Positions 46,945 through 55,672 of a stretch of 64,000 nt of DNA are shown in pieces. Source of the DNA: Mesorhizobium sp. B2-4-15. Lineage in GTDB: Bacteria > Pseudomonadota > Alphaproteobacteria > Rhizobiales > Rhizobiaceae. The position numbers and the translations under genes are program-made. Position 1 is the first letter of the stretch; every line of letters begins with the position of its first letter. Under the pieces are notes generated by a model that did no database searches, had not been told where the DNA came from, and saw nothing but the letters and a program-made list of their open reading frames with translations. The stretch lies in contig NZ_VFUZ01000014.1 in NCBI RefSeq assembly GCF_006658505.1, forward strand, positions 1 through 64,000, in the 5' to 3' direction.

Positions 46945-47892
46945 ATGACATCGGTGAAATCGCTGGCCGCCAAGCCCTGGATCTGGTCCTTTCTCGCCGC
47001 GCTGCTGGTGTGGCTTGCGACGATCGTCTTCACCGGCGGCCATGGCGCCGGCGGCATGGTCACGGCAGCCCTTTCGCTTGCCGTGTTCACGGTCATCGTC
47101 GGCATTGGCCAGATGTTCGTCATCACACTCGGCCCGGGCAATGTCGACCTGTCGCTGCCGGCCAATATCGGCCTTGCCAGTGCTGTCGCCATGAAGGTGA
47201 TGGGCGGCAGCGATTCCATGATCGCTGCCGGGCTGCTGGCTGCGCTTGCCTGCGGCGCCGCGATCGGCGCCGTCAACTATCTGCTGATCTGGGCGCTGCG
47301 CATCCCGCCGATCATCGCCACGCTGTCGGCCAGCTTCATCATACAATCGGTCGACATCAGCTATGGGCGCGGGCTGCAGATCAAGCCGCCGCCAGGCTTC
47401 GCCGATTTCACCAATTGGCAAATATCAGGCATTCCGGTGCTGGCGATGCTGACCGTGCTGTTCACCATCGGGGCCGGCATAGCCTTGCAGCGCATGATCT
47501 ATGGCCGATCGGTGCTGGCGATCGGGCAGAACATCCGCGCCGCCTGGCTGGCCGGCGTCAATGTCGGCCGCATCCGCTTTCTTACCTACACGCTTTCGGG
47601 CGCGCTCGGTGGCCTCGATGGCGCATTGCTCGCCGGCTATTTCCGGGGCGCCAATGTCGATATCGGCAATGAGTACCTGCTCGCCTCGATCGCCGTCGTC
47701 GTCATCGGCGGCACGTCGGTCGCCGGCGGCAAGGCCAATGTGCCCGGCGTCTGGGGCGCGGCACTTTTCCTGGTGCTGCTGCTCACCATGCTCAACACGT
47801 TCGGCGTGAGTGCCGGCGTGCGGCTGCTGCTGACGGGGCTGATCATTGTCGGGGTGATAACGGCGGCGGGTGGCGAGAAGGCGGTGCGCTGA
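46945..47892 (+). CDS. Sugar ABC transporter permease 2
   Basis: A 315-residue membrane protein of the same CUT2 permease family: FVITLGPGNVDLSLPANIGL, IPPIIATLSASFIIQSVD, and loop GQNIRAAWLAGVNVGRIRF that would couple to the ATPase. It is about as distant from permease 1 as typical paralogous partners. It is the last gene of the operon; a palindromic repeat follows directly. Confidence 0.93.
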   Translation: MTSVKSLAAKPWIWSFLAALLVWLATIVFTGGHGAGGMVTAALSLAVFTVIVGIGQMFVITLGPGNVDLSLPANIGLASAVAMKVMGGSDSMIAAGLLAALACGAAIGAVNYLLIWALRIPPIIATLSASFIIQSVDISYGRGLQIKPPPGFADFTNWQISGIPVLAMLTVLFTIGAGIALQRMIYGRSVLAIGQNIRAAWLAGVNVGRIRFLTYTLSGALGGLDGALLAGYFRGANVDIGNEYLLASIAVVVIGGTSVAGGKANVPGVWGAALFLVLLLTMLNTFGVSAGVRLLLTGLIIVGVITAAGGEKAVR

Positions 47893-47894
47893 AG

Positions 47895-48012
47895 ATTCAG
47901 GTGAGGCCGGCCTGCAAATGGCGGCCTCCTGCGCTTCCGGTGCTCACGTACTTCAAGTACGCTCCGCTCCGGTTCTCGGACTCCACCATTTTCGACTCGG
48001 CCTGACCTGAAT
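47895..48012. repeat. Palindromic intergenic element after the sugar transporter
   Basis: ATTCAGGTGAGGCCG (47895-47909) pairs with CGGCCTGACCTGAAT (47998-48012) with one mismatch. Between the arms lie GGCGGCCTCC and the near-palindrome GTACTTCAAGTAC (47949-47961). It occupies almost the whole gap between permease 2 and the convergent tetR, so it may terminate both. Confidence 0.7.
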
Positions 48013-48040
48013 ATCAGCGGAATTCGCCAAGCAGCCTGCA

Positions 48041-48655
48041 TCAGCCCTGGCCAACCTGTAAATGCCGCGCCAGCATCAGCCGCAATTCCTCCAGCACGCC
48101 ATCGCGCAACCGTTTCTCGCCGATCAGTGCCAGCGGGATGCGCATCAGCTGCGGCACGATTACGGCCAGCCGCTCGGCCTGGCCTAAGGGGAGCGGCGGT
48201 TCGGCCTGCGCGAACAGGGCGGCGATCTGCTCACGTCGGCGGGCCCGCATCTTGCGCCGCCAGCCTTCGTCGCCGGGCAGGTCGAGCAGGGCGGAATAGG
48301 CCGGATGCGTGGCGAGAAAATCGCCGAGCAATTCGAACAGCGCATCGGCGATGGCAGCCGGCGGCTGGCCCCTGGCGCGTTCCTGCAAGGTGTCAAGCTG
48401 CGTGGACAGACCTTCCGCGTTCTCGGCCAGAATGGCTTGCGCCAGGGCCTCCTTGGTCGGGAAGAACAGATAGAGCGTGCCGATGGCAGCACCCGCCCGC
48501 GCGGCGATCTCGGTCATCGTCGTGGCGTCGAAACCTTTCTCGACGAACAGCGCTGCCCCGCTCGCCATGAGCGCCGCGACCCGTTCGCGCCCTCTTTTTC
48601 GCTGCGGTGCACGCGGATTCGCCACCGAAAGCGCGTCGCGTCTAACCGAATTCAT
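48041..48655 (-). CDS. TetR-family transcriptional regulator
   Basis: A 204-residue repressor. The HTH is in RVAALMASGAALFVEKGF and TTMTEIAARAGAAIGTLYLFFPTKEAL. The C-terminal ligand domain is not recognised at subfamily level. It is divergent from the DHA2 exporter gene, so the likely target is the exporter promoter in 48656-48837. An alternative start is possible because the first 20 residues are unconserved. Confidence 0.9.
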   Translation of the reverse strand: MNSVRRDALSVANPRAPQRKRGRERVAALMASGAALFVEKGFDATTMTEIAARAGAAIGTLYLFFPTKEALAQAILAENAEGLSTQLDTLQERARGQPPAAIADALFELLGDFLATHPAYSALLDLPGDEGWRRKMRARRREQIAALFAQAEPPLPLGQAERLAVIVPQLMRIPLALIGEKRLRDGVLEELRLMLARHLQVGQG

Positions 48656-48683
48656 GCGACGCGCCTTCGGTCTTTGTTTTCAT

Positions 48684-48727
48684 GCATGTCGTTATCCCAA
48701 AACCGAGCTCACTTTTGAGCGACATGC
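48684..48727. repeat. 44-base Rhizobiales-type hairpin (copy c) between tetR and exporter
   Basis: GCATGTCGTTATCCCAAAAC and ACTTTTGAGCGACATGC form a 44-base imperfect hairpin. The GCATGTCG...CGACATGC arms are exact. It sits in the shared tetR/exporter upstream region and could be either a dispersed repeat or part of the operator region. Confidence 0.65.
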
Positions 48728-48837
48728 GTAAGGCTCTTGCAATTTCCGAGGCCATCCTCATATTTCCAAACCTGAGACTACCCTCATATATGGCGCTGGC
48801 GGCGACCGCGCCAGCAACTTCGAGAGTTATTACCACC

Positions 48838-50540
48838 ATGAATACCGCCGTTGACAGCCGCCCGCAGAGCCACAAATGGATGGTTCTGAGCAACACCACG
48901 CTCGGCATGCTGGCCGCCGCCATCAACGGGTCGATTCTGCTGATCAGCCTGCCGGCGGTGTTTCGCGGCATCGGCCTCAAGGCGCTCGACCCGGGCAACA
49001 TCAACTACCTGTTGTGGGCGATCATCGGCTACATGATCGCCACGGCTGTGCTCGTCGTCGCCTTCGGACGCCTCGGCGACCAGTTCGGCCGGGCGAGGAT
49101 GTACAATCTCGGCTTCGCCATCTTCACCGCCGCCTCGACCTGCTGCCCGGCCAAGGCGACTTTGCCGCAGTGTACCTGATATCGGTGCGCATCATCCAGG
49201 GCATCGGCGGCGCGCTGATCATGGCCAACTCCACGGCGCTGCTCACCGATGCCTTTCCGGAAAACGAACGCGGCTTCGCGCTCGGCATCAATGTGGTGGC
49301 GGCCATTGGCGGCCAGTTCGTCGGCCTGCTGATCGGCGGCCTTCTGGCCGACACGGACTGGCGGCTGGTGTTCTGGATCAACGTGCCGTTCGGCCTCGTC
49401 GGAACGATCTGGGCGTACATGAAGCTGCACGACGCGCCGAACCGCTCGACGCATACGATCGACTGGCTCGGCAATATCAGCTTCGGCCTCGGCCTGGTGC
49501 TCATCCTCACCGCTATCACCTATGGGCTGCAACCCTATGGCGACCAGGTAATGGCGTGGACCAGCCCGAAGGTGCTTGTCCTGTTTGCCATCGGCTTGAT
49601 CTCGCTGATCGCCTTCATCTTCATCGAGCAGCGTGTGACGAAGCCCATGCTCGACCTGAAGCTGTTCCGCATTCCAGGCTTCGCCTATGGCAACATCGCC
49701 AATCTCGCCTCGGGCATCGCGCGCGGCGGGCTGCAATTCATGCTGATCGTCTGGCTGCAAGGCATCTGGCTGCCGCTGCACGGCTATTCCTTCGAGGAGA
49801 CGCCGCTGTGGTCGGCGATCTTCATGCTGCCGCTGACGGTCGGCTTCCTCATCGCCGGCCCGGTGTCCGGCTATTTCTCCGACCGGGTCGGCGGCGTGCC
49901 CTTCGCGGTCGGCGGCATGGTCGTGGGCGCTGGCAGTTTTATCGCGTTGATGGCCTTGCCTGCCGACTTCTCCTATACGGCGTTTGCCGCGCTCCTGTTC
50001 CTCAACGGCCTCGGCTCAGGCCTGTTCGTGGCGCCGAACTCGACGCAGATCATGAATTCCGTGCCGGCGCGGGAACGTGGCCAGGCGTCAGGCATGCGTG
50101 CCACCACCACCAATGCCGGGCAAGTGCTGTCGATCGGCCTGTTCTTCAGCCTGATGATCCTGGGCCTTGCCGCAAGCCTGCCGCAGAGCATGGAAGCCGG
50201 CCTTCTGGCGCAGCATGTGCCGGAGGCGGTCGCGCACCAGATCGCCAACATGCCGCCGGTGGCCAGCCTGTTCGCCGCTTTCCTGGGCTACAATCCGATG
50301 GGCGAGCTGATCCCGGCCGATGTGCTGCATGCGCTGCCGCAGCAGAGCATCGACACGCTGACCGGCCATGCCTTTTTCCCCGAGCTGATGTCGGGGCCGT
50401 TCAAGCATGGACTGGTCTTCGCCTTCACCTTCTCGGCGATCCTCTATCTGGTCGCGGCTTTTGCCTCCTGGCGCGGCGGGCGCACCGCCAGCGACGCAAT
50501 GCCGGAGATGATGGCAACGGAGGCCGCCGGCCGGCACTAA
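48838..50540 (+). pseudogene. DHA2-type MFS multidrug exporter gene with a frameshift
   Basis: ATG 48838 gives MNTAVDSRPQSHKWMVLSNTTLGML and VVAFGRLGDQFGRARMYNLG, the first helices of a 14-helix EmrB/QacA-type exporter. The frame ends at a TGA at 49180 after STCCPAKATLPQCT. From about 49135 the correct continuation (DFAAVYLISVRIIQGIGGAL, then DWRLVFWINVPFGL) is in the next frame to 50540. A one-base loss near 49130-49150 is the simplest cause. If real, the exporter is dead; if a sequence error, it is an intact protein of about 567 residues under tetR control. Confidence 0.8.
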
Positions 50541-50640
50541 TCGTTGTGCCAGACTGGAGGCCGGTTCCCATCCGCGTCATGGCGCTATAAATCCCGTTCA
50601 AGCGGCGGCCAGCCGCTCACCGTTGCTGGGAGGTTTTTGC

Positions 50641-52713
50641 GTGTCCGATTCCCTGAAGGTCAGCCGCGACGGCGATGTCGCCATCATCATCATCGACAAC
50701 CCGCCGGTCAACGCGCTTAGTTTTCATGTCCGAGAGCCGCTGATGCAGGCGTTGGTTGCCTTGCGCGACGACGCTTCGGTTGCCGCGATCGTGCTCGCCT
50801 GCGCCGGGCGGACCTTTGTAGCCGGGGCCGACATTACCGAATTCGGCAAGCCGGTGCAGCAGCCTGACCTGCGCGCCATCGTGGCCCTGCTGGAAACCAT
50901 TACCAAGCCGACGGTCGCCGCCGTTCACGGCACCGCGCTCGGCGGTGGGCTGGAACTCGCGCTCGGCTGCCATTTCCGTGTCGCCGATGCCGGGTCCAAG
51001 CTTGGCCTTCCCGAAGTGAAGCTCGGCCTGCTGCCGGGCGGCGGCGGCACGGTGCGGCTGCCACGGCTGGTCGGGGCATTGAAGGCTCTGAAGATGGTCG
51101 TTTCAGGCACGCCGATCGGAGCTGATGAAGCGCACGCTGCAGGGCTGGTTGATGCCGTCTTCGAAGGCGATCTGACCACGCACGCGGTGAATTTCGCCCG
51201 GGAGATCGCACGCAAGGGTGGTCCCTTCACGTCGGTGCGCGATCGCGACGACCTGCTGAGGGAGACCGACCTGGCGACGTTCGATACCGAGGCGGCGAAC
51301 CTTGCCGGGAAGGCGCGGGGACTGGAAGCGCCGATCGCCTGCGCGGAGGCGGTGCGCAACGCCGTCACGCTGCCCTTCGACGAAGCGCTTGCGGCGGAGC
51401 GGGCACTGTTCGTGAAGCTGGTCGCCAGCGACCAGTCGCGGGCGCAGCGCCATCTGTTCTTCGCCGAACGCGAGGCGGCAAAGCTTCCGGGCAAGGATAT
51501 CGTCAAGCGCAGGATTGCCCGCGTCGGTGTCATCGGCGCCGGCACGATGGGCGGCGGCATCGCCATGGCCTTCGCCAATGGCGGCTTTCCCGTCACCTTG
51601 CTGGAAGCCAGTCATGAAGCCTTGCAGCGCGGGCTGGGCACGATCGAGAAAAATTACACCGTCTCCGTCTCGCGTGGTTCGCTGAGTGAAGAGGCCAAGC
51701 GGCAGCGCCTCACCCAGTTCAAGGGCTCCACCGACTACGCCGATCTTGCCGATTGCGACCTGATCATCGAGGCGGCGTTCGAAGACATGGCGGTCAAGAA
51801 AGAAATCTTCGGCAAGCTCGACGCTGTGGCCAAGGCGGGCGCGATTCTCGCCACCAACACCTCCTATCTCGACATCAACGAAATCGCCGCGTCGACCTCT
51901 CGCCCGCAAGATGTGCTCGGCCTGCATTTCTTTTCGCCAGCCAATGTCATGAAGCTGCTGGAAATCGTGCGGGCGGAAAAGACCGCGCCAGATGCGCTAA
52001 CGACGGTCGTCGATCTGGCACGGCGGATCGGCAAGGTGGCTGTCGTCGTCGGCGTCTGCCATGGTTTCGTCGGCAACCGCATGCTGGCCGCGCGTGGCTC
52101 GGAATCCGAAGCGCTGCTGCTGGAGGGCGCGACGCCCAGCCAGATCGACAAGGCCTTCACCGATTTCGGCTGGCCCATGGGGCCGTTCCAGATGGGCGAT
52201 CTCGCTGGCCTCGACATTGGCTGGCGCAACCGCAAGGCCCGCGGCCAGACGGCCGTGATCGCCGACACGCTGTGCGAACAGGGCCGTTTCGGCCAGAAGA
52301 CCGGCCGTGGCTTCTACCTCTACGAGGCGGGCGCACGGGCGGGCGTTGCTGATCCCGAAGTGGAAGCGTTGATCCGAGGCAAGGCGGCCGAGCGAGGCAT
52401 CGCGCCGCGCGCGATCGGCGCCGAGGAAATCATCGAGCGCACGCTCTATCCCCTGGTCAACGAGGGCGCGAAGATTCTGGAGGAAGGGATCGCTGCCCGT
52501 GCGTCCGACATCGATGTCGTCTGGGTCAACGGCTACGGCTTTCCCGTCGGCAAGGGCGGCCCGATGTTCTGGGCCGGGCTTGAAGGGCCGGCGCGGATCG
52601 TCGAAAGGCTTGAGTACTGGCACCAGCGGACCGGCAGGCCAGTTTTCAAGCCTGCGCCGCTGCTGAAGCGAATGGCCGAAACCGGCTCCTGGGACGGCGG
52701 CGCGGCGGGCTGA
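50641..52713 (+). CDS. Enoyl-CoA hydratase/3-hydroxyacyl-CoA dehydrogenase fusion (FadB/FadJ-like)
   Basis: A 690-residue beta-oxidation enzyme from GTG 50641 (GGGAGG seven to eight bases upstream). The crotonase half (about 1-190) contains FVAGADITEFGKP and GGGLELALGCHFRVAD with the catalytic glutamates' environment. The dehydrogenase half has VGVIGAGTMGGGIAMAF (about 296-312) and LHFFSPANVMKLLEIV with the catalytic His, then two C-terminal helical domains. It converts enoyl-CoA to 3-ketoacyl-CoA. No thiolase partner is adjacent, unlike E. coli fadBA. Confidence 0.93.
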   Translation: MSDSLKVSRDGDVAIIIIDNPPVNALSFHVREPLMQALVALRDDASVAAIVLACAGRTFVAGADITEFGKPVQQPDLRAIVALLETITKPTVAAVHGTALGGGLELALGCHFRVADAGSKLGLPEVKLGLLPGGGGTVRLPRLVGALKALKMVVSGTPIGADEAHAAGLVDAVFEGDLTTHAVNFAREIARKGGPFTSVRDRDDLLRETDLATFDTEAANLAGKARGLEAPIACAEAVRNAVTLPFDEALAAERALFVKLVASDQSRAQRHLFFAEREAAKLPGKDIVKRRIARVGVIGAGTMGGGIAMAFANGGFPVTLLEASHEALQRGLGTIEKNYTVSVSRGSLSEEAKRQRLTQFKGSTDYADLADCDLIIEAAFEDMAVKKEIFGKLDAVAKAGAILATNTSYLDINEIAASTSRPQDVLGLHFFSPANVMKLLEIVRAEKTAPDALTTVVDLARRIGKVAVVVGVCHGFVGNRMLAARGSESEALLLEGATPSQIDKAFTDFGWPMGPFQMGDLAGLDIGWRNRKARGQTAVIADTLCEQGRFGQKTGRGFYLYEAGARAGVADPEVEALIRGKAAERGIAPRAIGAEEIIERTLYPLVNEGAKILEEGIAARASDIDVVWVNGYGFPVGKGGPMFWAGLEGPARIVERLEYWHQRTGRPVFKPAPLLKRMAETGSWDGGAAG

Positions 52714-52815
52714 GTTCGTCGCCAGCTATTTTGCATCGCCGCCTCGCTCTCCGCGACGGCCTATTGTTTCCGTCTCGCGCGCTTTGATCGAGGCGATCCA
52801 GGCGTAAAAGGAGAC

Positions 52816-53259
52816 TTATTTACGGTCGGCAGGATTTCCGAACGCGGGATCGCGTGGCCGCGAATAGGTATCGATACGCGGCAGGTCGTCCGAGAATTCC
52901 ACCCAAGGCAGTCTCAGGCGCCAATAGGCGTGCGCTTGCGGACTGAACCGCTCCGGATGGTCGAAAAAGCCTATCGTGACGTAGACTTCGTCGCTCAGCC
53001 CTTCGTCGCGATAGGCGATCGAGGAGCCGCAATCTCCGCAGAATGTTCGCACAATGCCCTTGGTCTTGGAGAATTCCTTCGGCCGGCCACGGGTCAGCCG
53101 CACCTGATGCGGGCGGTAGCCGACCCAGACGGTCAATGGGCCGCCGATTGCCCGGCGGCAGTCGTCGTCATGGTCGGAGCAGACCCAGAACGGCTCGCCT
53201 TGCATCTCGGCGGCAATTGCCCCGCAAAAACAGGCGCCGGTTTCAATCCTGCCGTCCAT
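52816..53259 (-). CDS. GFA-family (CENP-V-like) zinc protein
   Basis: A 147-residue protein with GFA metal motifs: TGACFCGAIA (about 7-16), WVCSDHDDDCRRAIGGPL (about 26-43) and RTFCGDCGSSIAY (about 71-83). The cysteines would bind zinc. The family name (glutathione-dependent formaldehyde-activating) comes from one member; no real function is proven here. It converges on the fadB-like gene and backs onto the GntR remnant. Confidence 0.88.
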   Translation of the reverse strand: MDGRIETGACFCGAIAAEMQGEPFWVCSDHDDDCRRAIGGPLTVWVGYRPHQVRLTRGRPKEFSKTKGIVRTFCGDCGSSIAYRDEGLSDEVYVTIGFFDHPERFSPQAHAYWRLRLPWVEFSDDLPRIDTYSRPRDPAFGNPADRK

Positions 53260-53424
53260 CTCGTCGCTCCGATTGTAAGACCGCCAGCCCCCGTGTCGAC
53301 CAACGGAACAACCATCCGCGTGGGCCGAGGTTCCTCCTGCCAGCCCTTAGAAAGGAAAAACCGGTGTGGCCTGGACGTGCTTGCGGCCGCCGGTCTCGCA
53401 GGGGCAGCTGTCGGGAAGGGATGC

Positions 53425-53896
53425 CACCAGACGATCCGGAGGCATAAGCTATGAGTTCCGCCTGCTCATCGAGCCGGCGGCGATCCTGACGCCCGGCTTC
53501 CGGCTGGGCGGGACGCGGGCCGTGGCGTTGCGCCAGGGTGTGGAGGCGCTGGCCGCGTTGCCGGACGCCGCGTTCGACGCGCGCCAATTCCAGCGACTGG
53601 ACATCGATTTTAACGGCATGATCGCCGAGGGCTGTGCCAATCGTTTCCTCACCGATGCGCTGTCGGATCCTCTAAGGTTGCGCCGGTTGCCGGGCATTTG
53701 TCCCGGGGTCAATGTGTTCCGCCTGAAGCAATCTTTGCGCGAACACCTGAACATACTCGACCATCTCGAAAACCGGCAGTATGAGGTGGCTGCCGATCTG
53801 CTTCGTATCCACCTGCGGCTCTCCCGCAGCCAGCGACCGCAAGCGGCCAGCCGCGGCGCCCCCGCGCTGTTTGGCATGATCAGCCGGCCCGATTGA
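53425..53896 (+). pseudogene. GntR regulator remnant (FCD domain only)
   Basis: The frame to 53896 reads YEFRLLIEPAAILTPGFRLG, FQRLDIDFNGMIAEGCANRF, and VNVFRLKQSLREHLNILDHL, which is the ligand-binding FCD domain of a GntR regulator. Just upstream MPPDDPEA, the usual linker, is in another frame (53423-53447), and no winged-helix DNA-binding domain can be found up to the GFA gene. It cannot bind DNA as it stands. It probably once controlled the genes that follow. Confidence 0.65.
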
Positions 53897-53907
53897 AGAG
53901 GAAATAA

Positions 53908-54285
53908 TTGACGCGTAAAGCCAGCCCGACCATCGCGCTGTTTCCCGAATCCAGTTTCGGCGCGGCGTTGAATTGCGTCGGCATTGCGCAGTCGTTACGC
54001 GCGCGGGGCGCGCGCTTTTGCGAGGCGCTGCGCTTCGGCGCGCCGTCGCTGATCATACCCTATTGCTGGGACGGCCACGACAATGCGCAGCGCGCCGGAG
54101 AGACCGGCGTCGGCGACCATATCGGCCGTGACGGCTGGACAGAAGGAGTATTGGAGAGAGCCATTCTCGGCCTGCTGGCCGACGATGCCATGCGCGCCCG
54201 CCTGAGGGACAATGCAGCCCGGATGGCGCTGGAACCCGGAACGGACGTGGCCGCGCAAGCCATACTCTCTCTGATACGGAATTAA
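53908..54285 (+). pseudogene. Glycosyltransferase with a large internal deletion
   Basis: A 125-residue frame from TTG 53908. The first 36 residues (IALFPESSFGAALNCVGIAQ) are the N-terminal Rossmann start of an MGT/GT1-type glycosyltransferase of about 430 residues. From FCEALRFGAPSLIIPYCWDG onwards it is the C-terminal nucleotide-sugar-binding end, down to ALEPGTDVAAQAILSLI. About 300 residues between are missing and the frame is kept, at a GCGCGC-rich junction near 54010-54017. It is very unlikely to be active. It lies between the GntR remnant and the glutamine-synthetase-like gene. Confidence 0.75.
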
Positions 54286-54290
54286 ACGAA

Positions 54291-55670
54291 ATGCTTGATA
54301 AGAACACCGACACCTCGCTCTCCAGCGGCAACGACCCCAGGGCCTGGCTGGCGCAGCACGGCATCAATGAAGTCGAATGCCTGGTGCCCGACATGAACGG
54401 TGTGCTGCGCGGCAAGGCGCTGCCGACGGCGAAATTCCTGAAGGCGCTGGAAGACCGCGCGCTCTATCTGCCGAGCAGCGCCTTCCTGGTCAGCATCGAC
54501 GGCCGCTATTCCGGCTCGATCGACGAGGGTTTCGCCTATTCGGACCCGGACATGCGCATGGTGCCCGATGTCTCGACGCTGTGCCTGGCGCCCGGCGCCG
54601 GGCCTGGCAAGGCCTATGTCTTTGCCGATGCCTTCCACATGGATGGCAGGCCATGGATGGCCTCGCCGCGCCATGTGCTCAGGGCCGTGCTCGATCTCTA
54701 CCGGCAGCGCGGCTGGCGGGCCGTCGTGGCGCCGGAGCTTGAATTCTACCTCACCGCGCCCAATCCCGATCCGGACAGACCGCTGACCGCGCCGGTCGGC
54801 GCCAATGGCCGCGCCGAGGGCGTGCAGCACCCCTATGACATGGCGGCGCTCGAGGAGTTCGAGCCGGTGATCCGGCGCGTCTATGATCATGCCGCGGCCG
54901 CCGGGCTGCCGCTCGACACGCTGATCCATGAATCGGGCACGGCGCAGCTGGAGATCAACCTGCTGCATGGCGACGCGCTGCCGCTGGCCGACCAGGTGCT
55001 GCTGTTCAAGCGATTGACGCGCCAGGCGGCACAGCAATGCGGCATGCACGCCACCTTCATGGCCAAGCCGATCGCGGCGCAGGCGGGAAGCTCGATGCAC
55101 CTGCACATGTCCATCGTCGACGAGGCTGGCAACGCGCTGTTCGCCGGCACCGATGACGCCGACACCGGAATGTTCGGACACTTCATCGGCGGGTTGCAGA
55201 AGTATGTCCCCGAAATCATGCCGCTGTTCGCGCCGAACGTGAATTCGTATCGTCGCATCCGGCCGAACCATAGCGCGCCGGCCAACATCGAGTGGTCGCA
55301 TGACAATCGCTCCTGCGGCCTGCGCGTGCCCGCCGGTGGCCGTGCCGCGCGGCGAGTCGAGAATCGCCTGCCGGGCGCGGATTGTAATCCCTATCTGGCG
55401 ATCGCCGGTTCGCTGCTCGCCGGCTATCTCGGCGTCGAACAGAAACTGGCGCGCTCGGCCGAGGCGTCGGGCAATGCGTACAAGATCAAAAGCACGCTGC
55501 CGAAGACGATGGAGGAGGCGCTCGACCGCTTCACCGCTTGCGAGCCGGTGCGGGCGCTGCTCGGCGAGGATTTCTTTCAGACCTATCTGCGCGTCAAGAG
55601 CGTCGAGCTCGACCTGTTCCAGAGCGTGGTGACGAGCTGGGAACGCGACCACCTGCTGTTGAAGGTGTGA
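54291..55670 (+). CDS. Glutamine-synthetase-family enzyme (gamma-glutamyl-polyamine synthetase-like)
   Basis: A 459-residue GS-fold ligase. VECLVPDMNGVLRGKALP, VAPELEFYL (metal-binding Glu), ESGTAQLEINLLHGDAL, AGSSMHLHMSI (GxxxHxH-like) and NHSAPANIEWSHDNRSCGLR are recognisable. It is shaped like PuuA-type enzymes that glutamylate putrescine or other amines rather than nitrogen-assimilating GlnA, because it lacks the adenylylation Tyr region and is next to a DAO-type oxidoreductase. The start is five bases after the glycosyltransferase stop. Substrate unverified. Confidence 0.87.
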   Translation: MLDKNTDTSLSSGNDPRAWLAQHGINEVECLVPDMNGVLRGKALPTAKFLKALEDRALYLPSSAFLVSIDGRYSGSIDEGFAYSDPDMRMVPDVSTLCLAPGAGPGKAYVFADAFHMDGRPWMASPRHVLRAVLDLYRQRGWRAVVAPELEFYLTAPNPDPDRPLTAPVGANGRAEGVQHPYDMAALEEFEPVIRRVYDHAAAAGLPLDTLIHESGTAQLEINLLHGDALPLADQVLLFKRLTRQAAQQCGMHATFMAKPIAAQAGSSMHLHMSIVDEAGNALFAGTDDADTGMFGHFIGGLQKYVPEIMPLFAPNVNSYRRIRPNHSAPANIEWSHDNRSCGLRVPAGGRAARRVENRLPGADCNPYLAIAGSLLAGYLGVEQKLARSAEASGNAYKIKSTLPKTMEEALDRFTACEPVRALLGEDFFQTYLRVKSVELDLFQSVVTSWERDHLLLKV

Positions 55671-55672
55671 CC

